DNA from: Aeromonas piscicola
GTDB lineage: Bacteria > Pseudomonadota > Gammaproteobacteria > Enterobacterales > Aeromonadaceae
DNA length: 64,000 nt
Direction: 5' to 3'
NCBI RefSeq assembly: GCF_000820005.1
Contig: NZ_CDBL01000073.1
Location: 142,152-206,151, forward strand
The position numbers and the translations under genes are program-made. The notes under the pieces were generated by a model. That model saw only the letters and a program-made list of their open reading frames with translations, did no database searches and was not told where the DNA came from. This document shows, piece by piece, positions 53,777-62,722 of the stretch. Every line of letters starts with the position of its first letter. Positions within the stretch are counted from its first letter, which is position 1.

Positions 53777-54820
53777 ATGGGTAATGCGGCTAAGGTCGGA
53801 GATATTGGAACCGACCATGACGGGTTTCCACCGACCAAGATTATCTCCGGCTCGTCAGATGTATTTATTGATGGTCTTCCTGCTGCTCGACTCGGTGACC
53901 CGCTTGAACCTCATGACAAACCCAATAACCCACCACATCCCAGGTTTATCGCTGCGGGCTCTTCCACCGTCTTTGTTAATGGTCAGCCACTCGCGTTCAC
54001 AGGGAAGGGGGTTTCTTGTGGTGGTGTAATCATTGGTGGGGGAACTGTCACGGTTGGCGATGGAGCTCCATCTGCCCGTGCCGCCGCGATTGCTCCAGCC
54101 ACTAGCCCTGTGGAAATTCCCGCATCATCACCCGGTTTTTGGCCTCCTTATAACCCCCTGACTGGTGAGTACCTTGATGTCGTTTATACACAGGCGGCAC
54201 AAACCGTTGCTGTGCTGACATTTGAAGAGCTCCAGGAGCTTTGGAAGGAGCTCAACGCCAAAGACAACTTGGGGGATGCAAAATCTATCAAAGACGCTGG
54301 TGAACGAATTCGGCTCGCTCAATCTACCGCTAAAGCATTAGGTGGTATGGGGGTAATTGCTTACACAAAAGTTATCAATGGCGAGCCCTATACGATCATC
54401 AAGAACTACAAGCAGGTTCACAAAACGATCCCAGGTAATATCTGGAAGGCCAGCAATCCCAAAATTCTTAGGTTGGGTATAGGTGCAAAGGCAAATGCCC
54501 ACTTGGTAAAGATGGGTTTTTTGGCTGATTTTGTCTTTTCTGTATCTATCAACGTTATTGATTACATCTTGAAAGATGAAGTCACGATGGTCGACCTCTT
54601 CAGTAATGTAGGTGTCGATCTTGTTAAAGGTACGCTTGCCAATGGTGTAGGCATCATTGCAGCAGGTGTTGTGGCTACAGTCTTTGGGCCTGGGATACTG
54701 TTAACTGGGACAGTATTTGCTTTGGCAACGATTGTTGCTGGTAAACTCATCGACTTTGCCGACGAAGAAGCAGAGCTCTCTGAGATGATGAAACAAGCGG
54801 TTAAGGCGAAATTTGAATGA
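53777..54820 (+). CDS. PAAR-domain protein with hydrophobic C-terminal domain, candidate toxin
   Basis: A 347-residue protein. Residues 1-95 are a PAAR domain: repeating GSSDVFIDGLPAARLGD and GSSTVFVNGQPLAFTG, with zinc ligands at H14, H46, H54 and C81. Such domains cap the spike of contractile machines (type VI secretion or phage tails) and carry effectors. After a Pro-rich linker (100-130) lies a region of unknown fold, and the last 72 residues contain two hydrophobic helices (about 289-328) followed by a charged tail, which suggests insertion in membranes as in colicin-like or pore-forming effectors. GGGGACA precedes the ATG at 53777. The next gene overlaps by four bases and looks like its immunity protein. 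G+C is lower than in the tail genes. Confidence 0.75.
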   Translation: MGNAAKVGDIGTDHDGFPPTKIISGSSDVFIDGLPAARLGDPLEPHDKPNNPPHPRFIAAGSSTVFVNGQPLAFTGKGVSCGGVIIGGGTVTVGDGAPSARAAAIAPATSPVEIPASSPGFWPPYNPLTGEYLDVVYTQAAQTVAVLTFEELQELWKELNAKDNLGDAKSIKDAGERIRLAQSTAKALGGMGVIAYTKVINGEPYTIIKNYKQVHKTIPGNIWKASNPKILRLGIGAKANAHLVKMGFLADFVFSVSINVIDYILKDEVTMVDLFSNVGVDLVKGTLANGVGIIAAGVVATVFGPGILLTGTVFALATIVAGKLIDFADEEAELSEMMKQAVKAKFE

Positions 54821-55353
54821 CGACTGTGCATGTCTCATGGCAGATGCGGGCTAGTGGATTGGTGGTCGCGTTACTCGGGATCGGTGGCGTTTGGATGGCC
54901 ATGGTATTTGGTTCTGAATTCTTGGATCTGCTTGCACTGACACCTGCAGATCCGTTGCGAATGAATGACTGGCGAGGTTGGTTTGCAATCTTCATTGGCT
55001 TACTTTCGACCCCCTTCATGCTGTATGCCGGTGGGAGATTGATGTTTTCTATTGCCATACCTGAGCCAGACCTTTCTTCAACGGCTGTTAAGCGACGGGG
55101 GATCGTTGTCATTTCTCTGATTATTGTTGCTGCTGTTCTGGGACTGCTGACGCAAAAAATCAGTATGTCGAGTATTGAGCGTTTGGGATGGGAGCAGTGT
55201 TACGTCAAACAGACGAGCTGGCGTTTTGGCAAGGACCTCTACTCCCAAAATTGTGGTGCACAAGGGCTAATGAAACTGGATCAGGCTTTCGACAAGCTCT
55301 CTCTGGAAGCACTGAAAGAGAAGCTTAACAAAGAGATGTTTGAGCAAAAATGA
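54817..55353 (+). CDS. Three-helix membrane protein, candidate immunity protein
   Basis: A 178-residue protein with three predicted helices (about 12-34, 54-77, 94-112) and a hydrophilic C-terminal domain with two cysteines (C128, C146) that may form a disulfide if periplasmic. The start overlaps the stop of the PAAR gene by four bases (ATGA), typical of effector-immunity pairs. Immunity proteins against membrane-active effectors are often small inner-membrane proteins. I recognise no named family. Its stop is immediately followed by a terminator. Confidence 0.6.
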   Translation: MTTVHVSWQMRASGLVVALLGIGGVWMAMVFGSEFLDLLALTPADPLRMNDWRGWFAIFIGLLSTPFMLYAGGRLMFSIAIPEPDLSSTAVKRRGIVVISLIIVAAVLGLLTQKISMSSIERLGWEQCYVKQTSWRFGKDLYSQNCGAQGLMKLDQAFDKLSLEALKEKLNKEMFEQK

Positions 55354-55355
55354 GT

Positions 55356-55378
55356 AAGGGCCTTAGAGGCCCTTCGTT
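55356..55378. terminator. Terminator between immunity gene and spike gene
   Basis: AAGGGCC / GGCCCTT with TTAGA loop then CGTTTT. Squeezed between two convergent stop codons. Confidence 0.75.
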
Positions 55379-56992
55379 TTACTCGATGATGGGGGTGAGC
55401 TGGCTGGCCAACTGCTTGGCCTGTTGGCCATGTCCCGTCATGGCCCCGCTGTTACCGGGCACTGGCCCGCTGCCATGGGTGTGGCTGGCAGTGGCAGCGG
55501 CCAGTTGCTCCACCACATTCATCAGCAGCAGCAGCAGCCGGAAGATGTTCAAGCTCTCTGTCCCCATCCACGAACGGGGCGCCTCCAGGTGTTGCAGTTC
55601 GCCGGCGACCGCACGGCGCAGCTGACCCACCACCTCGACCAGATCCCCCGCCGTGGTCTGGTTCATGTTGCCCAGACTCCCCAGGGTGAGATCATCCCCA
55701 GCCAACAGCTCGATGGCGCCCAGCGCCTCGATGAGCTTGAACCCGCCCACCTCCTCGATGCTGTGCTGTACCACCTGCAGTTGATGCTGGCCATGTTCCC
55801 CCAGGTAGTCGTCACTCTGGTGGCGCATCTGCAGGGCTTGGTCATGCAGGCACCGGTCGGTGTGGCGGCTCAGGTTGCCCACGGTATCGGTGCGGCTGAA
55901 CACCTCGGCCCGCTGCTGCTGCAGCTGCTCGCCCGGGGTGATGTCCGGCAGGGCCCAGCCACCACCGAGCACGGTGCGGATAAAGGGCCGGTCGGCCCGC
56001 CCGAAGGCGAACCCCAGTTCAACCAGCGTCCCCTCAAGGGGGAACTGCAGCAGCCCTTGCTCCTGCCCGCCGAACTGCACTGGCAGCGGCACGGCCCGAT
56101 AAAGTGGGGCGGCCTTGTCCGGCTGGCCATCCTCACCCAGCAGTTGCACGTCCACCGCATAGCGGGGGCGAAAGGGGTCATTGAGCTGGCCAGAGCTGGC
56201 CTGATCGCTGATGGCCTCGACTCGCCCGAACTTGGGCAGGTGCATCTTGTCGGCCAGCTCCGGGAACTCCCCCTCTATCTTGCGCCGCTCTGGCGACTTG
56301 CTGACCTTGCCCGGGGTGGCTGTGGTCAGGGTCATCTCATCACCCTTGAGCCGCACCCGCATAACCCGCTTGCCGTTGATGATGGTCCCGGGCCGGATGG
56401 CCGGCACCGGCGACAGGGTCAGGGTGTCGCCCGCCTGGCGGCCTGACCAGGCGGGATCAAGCGTGACCTCCTTGTCATGCCAGCGGCTGTGGGCGTGGCT
56501 GCCCACAAAGATGGCGCCATTGGGTTGCTGGTACCAGACAAAGTCGGGTACCTCGAAGGCGCGGCCTGCGTTATCGAGCAGCTGATAGCCGGTGCCTGCG
56601 CTGGTGAAGTTCGGGATCGGCCGGTCGGTGTAATCGCTGCCCTGGGGCAGCAGGAAGGTCAGACCGGTCTGGTCGGTCAGCCAGGCCAGCAGGCCGCGTA
56701 GGGTGGCGTGTTGTTGGCTGACCGGCAGCCGGGAGCCCAAGGCACCGGCCAGCTCGCGGCACAGCAGCTTGCTGGCGCCATTGGCGGCAGGCTGCACGTC
56801 GTACACGTAGCCGGTGAACCAGCGGCGCAGGTCGCCGTTGTAGCCGGTGTCCAGGGTGAAGGTCTGCCCCTTGCTGGCCGTTCCTTCAATGGTCAGGGCG
56901 GCGCGGCCGCCGGCGTTGATGTCCAGCACAAGGTCATGGTCGACCAGGTGCACCGGCTGGCCGGCGAGGGTCAGTGAAGTGGAGAGTTTCAT
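55379..56992 (-). CDS. Phage tail spike / late-control D (gpD, VgrG-like) protein
   Basis: A 537-residue protein. The N-terminal half follows the gpD/VgrG fold (RRWFTGYVYDVQPAANGASKLLCRELAGALGSRL, ATLRGLLAWLTDQTGLTF), then an OB-like gp5 domain (RYAVDVQLLGEDGQPDKAAPLYRAVPLP, GGQEQGLLQFPLEGTLVELGFAFG) and a repeated beta region; the last residues contain HTHGSGPVPGN. It would form the baseplate hub and spike piercing the target cell. Last gene of the minus-strand tail operon; its ATG overlaps the preceding gene by four bases. The PAAR gene, which could cap such a spike, converges on it. Confidence 0.75.
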   Translation of the reverse strand: MKLSTSLTLAGQPVHLVDHDLVLDINAGGRAALTIEGTASKGQTFTLDTGYNGDLRRWFTGYVYDVQPAANGASKLLCRELAGALGSRLPVSQQHATLRGLLAWLTDQTGLTFLLPQGSDYTDRPIPNFTSAGTGYQLLDNAGRAFEVPDFVWYQQPNGAIFVGSHAHSRWHDKEVTLDPAWSGRQAGDTLTLSPVPAIRPGTIINGKRVMRVRLKGDEMTLTTATPGKVSKSPERRKIEGEFPELADKMHLPKFGRVEAISDQASSGQLNDPFRPRYAVDVQLLGEDGQPDKAAPLYRAVPLPVQFGGQEQGLLQFPLEGTLVELGFAFGRADRPFIRTVLGGGWALPDITPGEQLQQQRAEVFSRTDTVGNLSRHTDRCLHDQALQMRHQSDDYLGEHGQHQLQVVQHSIEEVGGFKLIEALGAIELLAGDDLTLGSLGNMNQTTAGDLVEVVGQLRRAVAGELQHLEAPRSWMGTESLNIFRLLLLLMNVVEQLAAATASHTHGSGPVPGNSGAMTGHGQQAKQLASQLTPIIE

Positions 56993-57537
56993 GCCAGCAT
57001 GTCATCCATCGGTTTGAGTACATAGCGCTCGAAGCTGCTGAGGTCTTGCTCGTCGTCGCCAGTCCCTTTGGCGCCTGGCTTGGCGGTGCGGGTGTTGGCG
57101 GTACTCTGGCCCACGGTGGGGGCTTTCTTCGGCAAGCGTTGTTCGCGCTTCTCCGGTACCGAGTTGAACTCCTTCAAGGTGAACTGCACCTGCCAGGCCA
57201 ATAGTCCCTCCTGTTCGCTGGCGGTGATGCGGCCGGCAAACTTGGCCTGGCGCACCTTCACCGACTTGGCGAGCAGCGAGCCGACCCGGTAGACGTGGCG
57301 TTTGCCGCCATCGCCCTTGGCATCGGCCAGCTCAAACAGCCGGCTCAGCATGCGCTCATCCTTGAACGGGATGAGACCTGAGATGTCGAGCTCTTTGCCC
57401 TTGGCGCCCTGTTCGGCGCTGCTGGTCGAGCTGGTCTGGCCGCTCTGATCCTTGTCCTGAAACTGCATCGATGCGGATACCCGCATCGACTTCATGATGA
57501 TGGGCTCGCCATCGAGGGTCAGCATGGCTTGGCTCAT
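56989..57537 (-). CDS. Tail/baseplate protein of unknown family
   Basis: A 182-residue protein with an N-terminal beta-rich part (MSQAMLTLDGEPIIMKSMRVSASMQF) and a central segment about compaction or binding (ELDISGLIPFKDERMLSRLFELA), ending in a Lys/Thr-rich disordered stretch and the tail SSFERYVLKPMDDM. The position between the fibre chaperone side and the spike, with four-base overlaps at both ends, indicates a structural baseplate component. No named family recognised. Confidence 0.6.
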   Translation of the reverse strand: MSQAMLTLDGEPIIMKSMRVSASMQFQDKDQSGQTSSTSSAEQGAKGKELDISGLIPFKDERMLSRLFELADAKGDGGKRHVYRVGSLLAKSVKVRQAKFAGRITASEQEGLLAWQVQFTLKEFNSVPEKREQRLPKKAPTVGQSTANTRTAKPGAKGTGDDEQDLSSFERYVLKPMDDMLA

Positions 57538-58415
57538 GGGGTTAACTCCTGCCAGAAGGTAAGCGGGGACGGGGAGAGCAGCAGAGCGCCAACCGTCATG
57601 CTCTGGCTGTGGTCGGGAGGTGCGCTTTGGCCAAGCAGGGTGGCGAGGCTGGCCGCATCCCCCTGGCCATGCCAGTGCCAGAGCGTGCCGGAGAGCGTCT
57701 CCAAGTTGGTCAGCGCCTCGGCGAGTTGTGCCAGGCGAGCGGCGCGGCGGGTCGCCAGTCCCTGCAGCTTGGCGATCGGGGTCTGGCTATCCCGGGCCAG
57801 GCTCTCCAGCTGGGCGAGCTCTGCCCCCAACGCCATGCGGGCCGGGCGCAGCGGTGCCCAGCTCAGCGGCTCATCGGCGCGCCAGCGCGGCACCTTGGCC
57901 GCTGTGGGCTGGCTCATGGTGTCGTTGTTGGCGTGCAGGCGCCGCAGGGTGGCGCACCACTCGGGCAGTGGCAGCAGGGCGCAGAGGATAGCCAGCTGCT
58001 TTGCCAGGTCCTCGGCACTGTTACCGGTGACCAGCCAGGCGAGGGCATGCAGTTGCCCGCTGGGCAGGAGGGGGTCGGCCCCGTCCTGCAGCTTGGCGGC
58101 CAGGGTGGCCACCGCATTGGGGGCGGCCAAGCTGAACTGCTGCCCCTGCTGTTGGCCGACCCCGTGCTGGTAGGGGGTGACGGTCAGGCAACGGCCAGTG
58201 ACCAGCAACCGGTCGAGATCGCTGCGCAGGCCCGCCAGTGCGGTGGCCGCCTCGCTTAGCGGGCTGCGTGGGTATTGGGCACGCTCGGCCACGCTCTGTA
58301 GGCGCGCCATAGCACTGGTTTGGGTGGCCGGGATCTGGGCCAGCACGCCCTGGGCGTTGGCCTGCAGGCTGGCGGCACTGGCCGGCCAGCGTAGCGCCCC
58401 TTGCGTCCAACTCAT
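57534..58415 (-). CDS. Tail-operon protein of unknown function
   Basis: A 293-residue mostly helical protein, rich in Ala, Gln and Leu, with a stretch SPLSEAATALAGLRSDLDRLLVTGRCLTVTP. The frame extends to 58451, but the ATG at 58415 overlaps the stop of the chaperone gene (ATGA), so I use it. It matches no family that I can name. The gene belongs to the tail operon by overlap and orientation, so it is probably a structural or assembly protein. Confidence 0.6.
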   Translation of the reverse strand: MSWTQGALRWPASAASLQANAQGVLAQIPATQTSAMARLQSVAERAQYPRSPLSEAATALAGLRSDLDRLLVTGRCLTVTPYQHGVGQQQGQQFSLAAPNAVATLAAKLQDGADPLLPSGQLHALAWLVTGNSAEDLAKQLAILCALLPLPEWCATLRRLHANNDTMSQPTAAKVPRWRADEPLSWAPLRPARMALGAELAQLESLARDSQTPIAKLQGLATRRAARLAQLAEALTNLETLSGTLWHWHGQGDAASLATLLGQSAPPDHSQSMTVGALLLSPSPLTFWQELTP

Positions 58416-58837
58416 TGCGGCATCTCTGGCCAGTTGACCTCGGTGGGCCAACCTTCACTTTGTGGCTGGCGGTAGAGGGTGACCCGGTAGCGCTGCCAGG
58501 CGGTGAGCTGCGCGCGCTCGGCCTCGCTGATGATGCCCAACTCCTCGGCATCCTCCAGCGGCGCCATGGTGGTGGCGGCCTGTTTGAGCAGCGCCGCCAG
58601 GCGGGCCTGCTGCTGCGTCTCGGTCGGCGGCGCGGGGGTGATCACCTCGATATCGCCAAACTCGCCAAACACGGCCCGGCTGTAGAGCTCGCGGCCATGC
58701 TCCTCCGAGTCATCCTTGCGGGCGGCGAACTGCACCTGCTCGGGCAGGTGGGCAAACAGCACGTCCAGGGTGATGCTGTCGGGATCCGCTGCATAATGGC
58801 GTGGGCGCGCGGCGCTGATCACTTCAATGCGTTCCAT
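58412..58837 (-). CDS. Tail fibre assembly chaperone
   Basis: A 141-residue protein. FAARKDDSEEHGRELYSRAVFGEFGDI and the C-terminal pattern LTAWQRYRVTLYRQ...VNWPEMPQ are typical of phage tail fibre assembly (Tfa-type) proteins. It helps the C-terminal domain of the fibre trimerise. AGGAG lies before the ATG. Directly follows the fibre gene, as in P2- and Mu-like phages. Confidence 0.8.
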   Translation of the reverse strand: MERIEVISAARPRHYAADPDSITLDVLFAHLPEQVQFAARKDDSEEHGRELYSRAVFGEFGDIEVITPAPPTETQQQARLAALLKQAATTMAPLEDAEELGIISEAERAQLTAWQRYRVTLYRQPQSEGWPTEVNWPEMPQ

Positions 58838-58852
58838 GATGTTCTCCTCTCT

Positions 58853-60943
58853 TTATGCGACCCGGATCCACAAGGTGGTGCGGTCATCCCATCGGTCATC
58901 GCTGTTATCTGTGACAAACCCCAAGCACTTCCAGGTGCCCGGCAAGGCCCAATCGCGATTCTGGCCCCACTCGGAGGCGTTGGCAGGGCGCAGCGACGAG
59001 CCGGCGATGGTGGCAGATGGATTCATGGCAGCGGCATGGCCCGGGATCACTGCGGCCATCATGTAGGTACCTACCTGCCCCCAACCGCTGGCGACGATGT
59101 CCTGGTTGCCTTGCGCGGCCGTGTGGTTATGGGTGTAGTGGGGCTGGTTTCCCGGGCTGTAGCAACGGCCCGTGCCGTCATTCACCGTGCCCACAAAGGA
59201 GCCGTTCCCTGCGGCATCAATCGTCAGGCGGGTGGCGGTGGATCCCCCTTGACCGTTGGAGGAAGCAATCCGAAACGCGCCATCGGCCGCAAGGTAGGTC
59301 ATCACCGCCCATTTGCCCGGGATGTGGTATTCGGTCATTGCGTAGTTGGGATCCGAGATCCCTAAGCGCCAGCCCACCTCCCAGCCAGTTGCTGCCTGGT
59401 TGAGCCACTGACGAAACGCCGCCTGGCTACTGCAGTAGCGCAGATAGCTGTCGTTGCCGTAGTCAACGCGAAAGGCCACCGCGCCGACCATGCGCTGCTC
59501 ATCGACCAGGTTGGTGCGCAAGGTGCGGACTAGCAGGTCGCCGGAGCCGTCGCGTAGGGCATAGGTGTTGGCCGATGGATCGTAACTGGGGGCAATGTTG
59601 GCGAGCTTGCCCAGACCCACGTCATCGGCGCTCGGCTTGTTCAGGGTGTTGTAATCCCGGGCCCAGGGTGTGAAGGCCCCGGTGTTGTACTGGGCGCGGG
59701 TATAGACCCGGCTGGTGTTGTAGACGTGGTAACGCTGCTGCACCCCGGCGCCGACGGTCACTGTCAGGGAGCCGGCTTTAGGCTCGGGATAGTTGATTGA
59801 GGCCGCGGCATTGGCATCGGACTCCTGGCGAAACACGCTGGGGGTGATGAGGGTGTTCAGGTCTTCCTTGGCCAGCGGGATTGGATTGGTCAGCGTGCCC
59901 GGGTGGGTGTGGTTGGCAGCAGCCAGATCCGGTTTGTTGGTCACCTCGTTATAGCTAGGCCAGCGGCTGGCGGTGGCCGGTATCTGGTCGAGCTCATTCC
60001 ACCGGTGGCGGTGGCTGCCGTCTTTTATCTCCACCGCGATGGTGACGCCTTGGGCATCTTCCAGGATGCCCTTACCGGCCACGTCCCCGGTCAGCTCGAT
60101 GGTGCGCTTGCGGCGCACGTCGGTGACGCTGCCATTGGCATTGACGATGGCCACCTTGGTCACATGGTGCTGATGGCCGTTGGCGTCTCGGTAATCCACC
60201 AGGTCGGGCACGCTCAAGGTCAGGGTGAAGTGGTTCACCCAGGCATCGAGCAGGGAGCCGGCCCGGTAGATATCGAGCCAGAGCCCCACCGGCTTAGCGC
60301 CCGGGGTCACCTTTTTGACCTCGTTGAGTTCCGCGCGCAGGCCGCCCACGTAGGCCACCCCGGGCTGCACCTTGTAGACCCCGGATTCGTTGACCAGGTT
60401 AAAGCCATCCCCGTAGAAGGTGGCCGGCCCGAAGAACTGCAGCGCTTGCAGACGCAGGTCATCGTCCATCCCGCGCAGGCGGGCTGCATAGTCTATCTGC
60501 CAGGTGCTGGCGTCCACATGGGTGGCGGTGGCCTCAGAGGCACGGTCGTACTCCATCAGCATGGATTTCACCAGGCTGTTGCCGGTCTGGCCGGTGGCCT
60601 CATTGGTCTTGAGTTTGGTTTCCAGCCCCTTGTGCACAATCATCCCGACCACGCCGGTGGCCTTGTTGATGAGGTACATGGCGTTGAAGCTGAAATCGCC
60701 GACCGTGGTGTCCATGACGATGGTGTAAGCCACCGCATCGTTGTTGATGCGCCCGCGCTGGTCCACCGCGTGGCGGTGCACAATCTGGTTTGCCGGCGGC
60801 AAGCCGCTATCCGGGTTGATGGCGGCATCGGGATCGAGTCCCGGCACCTTGGCCAGCACGAACTCATCGAGCACCACCGGTGCCTGGGTGGCGAGGCACT
60901 CCTGCCAGTAGCGGGAGAAGGCGTTGGTAATGATTTGGCTCAT
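58853..60943 (-). CDS. Tail fibre protein
   Basis: A 696-residue protein. The N-terminus (MSQIITNAFSRYWQECLATQAP with FVLAKVPGLDP) matches P2-type fibre baseplate-attachment domains (DUF3751-like). The middle has repeated short beta elements (NKPDLAAANHTHPG) and the C-terminal region varies with host (NHTHNHTAAQGNQDIVASGWG). It binds the host surface during adsorption. Overlaps tail protein I by four bases, followed by the chaperone gene. Confidence 0.8.
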   Translation of the reverse strand: MSQIITNAFSRYWQECLATQAPVVLDEFVLAKVPGLDPDAAINPDSGLPPANQIVHRHAVDQRGRINNDAVAYTIVMDTTVGDFSFNAMYLINKATGVVGMIVHKGLETKLKTNEATGQTGNSLVKSMLMEYDRASEATATHVDASTWQIDYAARLRGMDDDLRLQALQFFGPATFYGDGFNLVNESGVYKVQPGVAYVGGLRAELNEVKKVTPGAKPVGLWLDIYRAGSLLDAWVNHFTLTLSVPDLVDYRDANGHQHHVTKVAIVNANGSVTDVRRKRTIELTGDVAGKGILEDAQGVTIAVEIKDGSHRHRWNELDQIPATASRWPSYNEVTNKPDLAAANHTHPGTLTNPIPLAKEDLNTLITPSVFRQESDANAAASINYPEPKAGSLTVTVGAGVQQRYHVYNTSRVYTRAQYNTGAFTPWARDYNTLNKPSADDVGLGKLANIAPSYDPSANTYALRDGSGDLLVRTLRTNLVDEQRMVGAVAFRVDYGNDSYLRYCSSQAAFRQWLNQAATGWEVGWRLGISDPNYAMTEYHIPGKWAVMTYLAADGAFRIASSNGQGGSTATRLTIDAAGNGSFVGTVNDGTGRCYSPGNQPHYTHNHTAAQGNQDIVASGWGQVGTYMMAAVIPGHAAAMNPSATIAGSSLRPANASEWGQNRDWALPGTWKCLGFVTDNSDDRWDDRTTLWIRVA

Positions 60944-61542
60944 GCGTTCCTCTTAAGTGTCGCGCCGAACATCTGCTGGCTCATGTCGATACGACCGAAC
61001 CGCAGGGTGCCGGTGACCGGGTAAACCACCTGAAAGCGATAGCGGCGGCAGGTGCGGCCATAGTGTTGGATCAAGGTTTCCATCAGTTTCTGGTTGGCTG
61101 CGATGGCGCCGTCGGTCACCTCGATGGTGATGACGTCCCAGGGGGCGCCGGCCTGGCGTTCGTGAATGTCACACCAGCCGATGCCAAGGCGCTCAAAGAT
61201 GCGCTTAAAGCCGGCCACCTCGCCGGCGTCCCGGGCGTTCACAAAGGCGAACTTGACCCGCTTGCGAAAGAGCGGCAGCGGCTCGCCGTTGAAGCGGCTG
61301 ATGTCCCGCTCCCAGGCGAGCAGCGCCAGCAGGGACTCCGAGCAGGTCAGCGGGTCTTGCTGGGCCAGTGGCAGCAGCAGCCAGCCTTTGACCCGTTGCC
61401 AGAAGGCGTTGATGCCCTTGGCCAGAAACCCGGGCTCGGCGTGAGCTGGGCTGATGGTGTAGCCGTCCTCCCACCAGGGGGCGCTGGCATCGGGCAGCGC
61501 CGGCGCCTGCAGGTCGTGTTCAAGCGGGGTCGGCTTACTCAT
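60940..61542 (-). CDS. Phage tail protein I (P2 gpI family)
   Basis: A 200-residue protein with the gpI pattern: N-terminal part with LACSESLLALLAWERDISRF-like sequence (CSESLLALLAWERDI at about 68-82), FRKRVKFAFVNARDAGEVAGFKRIFERLGI and a C-terminal beta region. A baseplate wedge component joining fibres to the baseplate. Overlaps baseplate J by eight bases upstream. Confidence 0.82.
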   Translation of the reverse strand: MSKPTPLEHDLQAPALPDASAPWWEDGYTISPAHAEPGFLAKGINAFWQRVKGWLLLPLAQQDPLTCSESLLALLAWERDISRFNGEPLPLFRKRVKFAFVNARDAGEVAGFKRIFERLGIGWCDIHERQAGAPWDVITIEVTDGAIAANQKLMETLIQHYGRTCRRYRFQVVYPVTGTLRFGRIDMSQQMFGATLKRNA

Positions 61543-62722
61543 GCAGGGTCACCGCCAGCTTGTCGAGGCGAGGGATGGCCAGCCCCGACACGATGTCATC
61601 CTGCGCAAACTTGAGGCTCTGCAGCTGCGGGAACTGGCTGTGCAGCTCGCGGCCGAGCTGGGAGAGCGAGAAGCGCGAGCGCGGCCAAGTGCGGGTGACG
61701 CTCGGGAAATCCGCCGACTGGCGAAACGCCGCCTTGACCAGGTTCTCGGCGCCCGCCTTGAGGGCGGCTTTCTGCTCATCGGTGAGGTTGGGCTGGGGCC
61801 AGATCGCCAGCGTCAGGCTGTGCTGGGTCTCTGGCATGGCCATCACGAACAGGTCATCCCCGTGGCCATGGTTGCCCTGGCGGCCCACGTAGTCGTTGAG
61901 CTGCTCAATCAGGCTGGCCGGGGTCGCGCCCACCTCCAACAGGATGTAGGCATTGGCGGTACCCGGACCCCGCGGGGCCTCGTGTTCAAAGAAGATGTGG
62001 TCGGCCCGAATGCCGGCGACGCTGGCCAGCATGGAGCGGTAAATGGCGTCGATGTGGTAACGCCCCACCGCCGAGAACTGGTTCTGGATGCGCAGGCCGA
62101 GTGCGTCGTTGCCCTCGGCATCGGCGCCCTGGGTGGTGATCCACTCCTTGTCATCGTTGCGGGCCGACAGGATGCCGGTCACCGGTTCACTGAGCAGGTT
62201 GTAATAGCCGGGCGCCAGATTCCAGGCCGCGCCGGCGAACTCCGCCTCGCAGACCACCTTGGCCACCGCTTCGCCGGCGGGGCTCACTACCGCCTGCAGG
62301 GGTTTGAGGCGGTAGATGGTGCCGTTGATGCGCTCGGTGGCTATCCAGATATCGGCCGGGATGGTGACCGCTTCGCTGGGGTTGGTTTTTACGAAGTTGA
62401 CCAGGCCCCGGGTGGTCTGGGCCGCCTTGCGGGTCAGGTCCACGTCCCAGGCCTTGAGGTCGAGATAGGCATCGGTGGCGGTGGCCGCGAAGGTGTTGGG
62501 CAGCACATGGCCGGCCAAGAGCGTGCGGATAAGCCAGAGCGCCGGGGTGATGATCACCCCGCGCACCAGCCGCCAGAACGGGCTCACGTCGCTGTCATTG
62601 GTGATGAGGGAGCCGGCGGCCACCACCTCCTTTTTGAGTTCGGCCTCCATGGCCTGCTCGGTGGTCGGGACGCCGGTCTCGGCCAGCAGGGCCATAAAGT
62701 CCACATTCGGGCGCAGGTTCAC
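61535..62722 (-). CDS. Baseplate J / gp47 family protein
   Basis: A 395-residue baseplate wedge protein of the P2 gpJ family, beginning with the GTG at 62722 (MNLRPNVDFMALLAETGVP). Features: GPGTANAYILLEVGATP and RDLTRKAAQTTRG-like stretch (WDVDLTRKAAQTTRGL). Its start overlaps the preceding gene's stop by four bases (GTGA). Forms part of the baseplate ring with gpI and gpW. Confidence 0.82.
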   Translation of the reverse strand: MNLRPNVDFMALLAETGVPTTEQAMEAELKKEVVAAGSLITNDSDVSPFWRLVRGVIITPALWLIRTLLAGHVLPNTFAATATDAYLDLKAWDVDLTRKAAQTTRGLVNFVKTNPSEAVTIPADIWIATERINGTIYRLKPLQAVVSPAGEAVAKVVCEAEFAGAAWNLAPGYYNLLSEPVTGILSARNDDKEWITTQGADAEGNDALGLRIQNQFSAVGRYHIDAIYRSMLASVAGIRADHIFFEHEAPRGPGTANAYILLEVGATPASLIEQLNDYVGRQGNHGHGDDLFVMAMPETQHSLTLAIWPQPNLTDEQKAALKAGAENLVKAAFRQSADFPSVTRTWPRSRFSLSQLGRELHSQFPQLQSLKFAQDDIVSGLAIPRLDKLAVTLHE

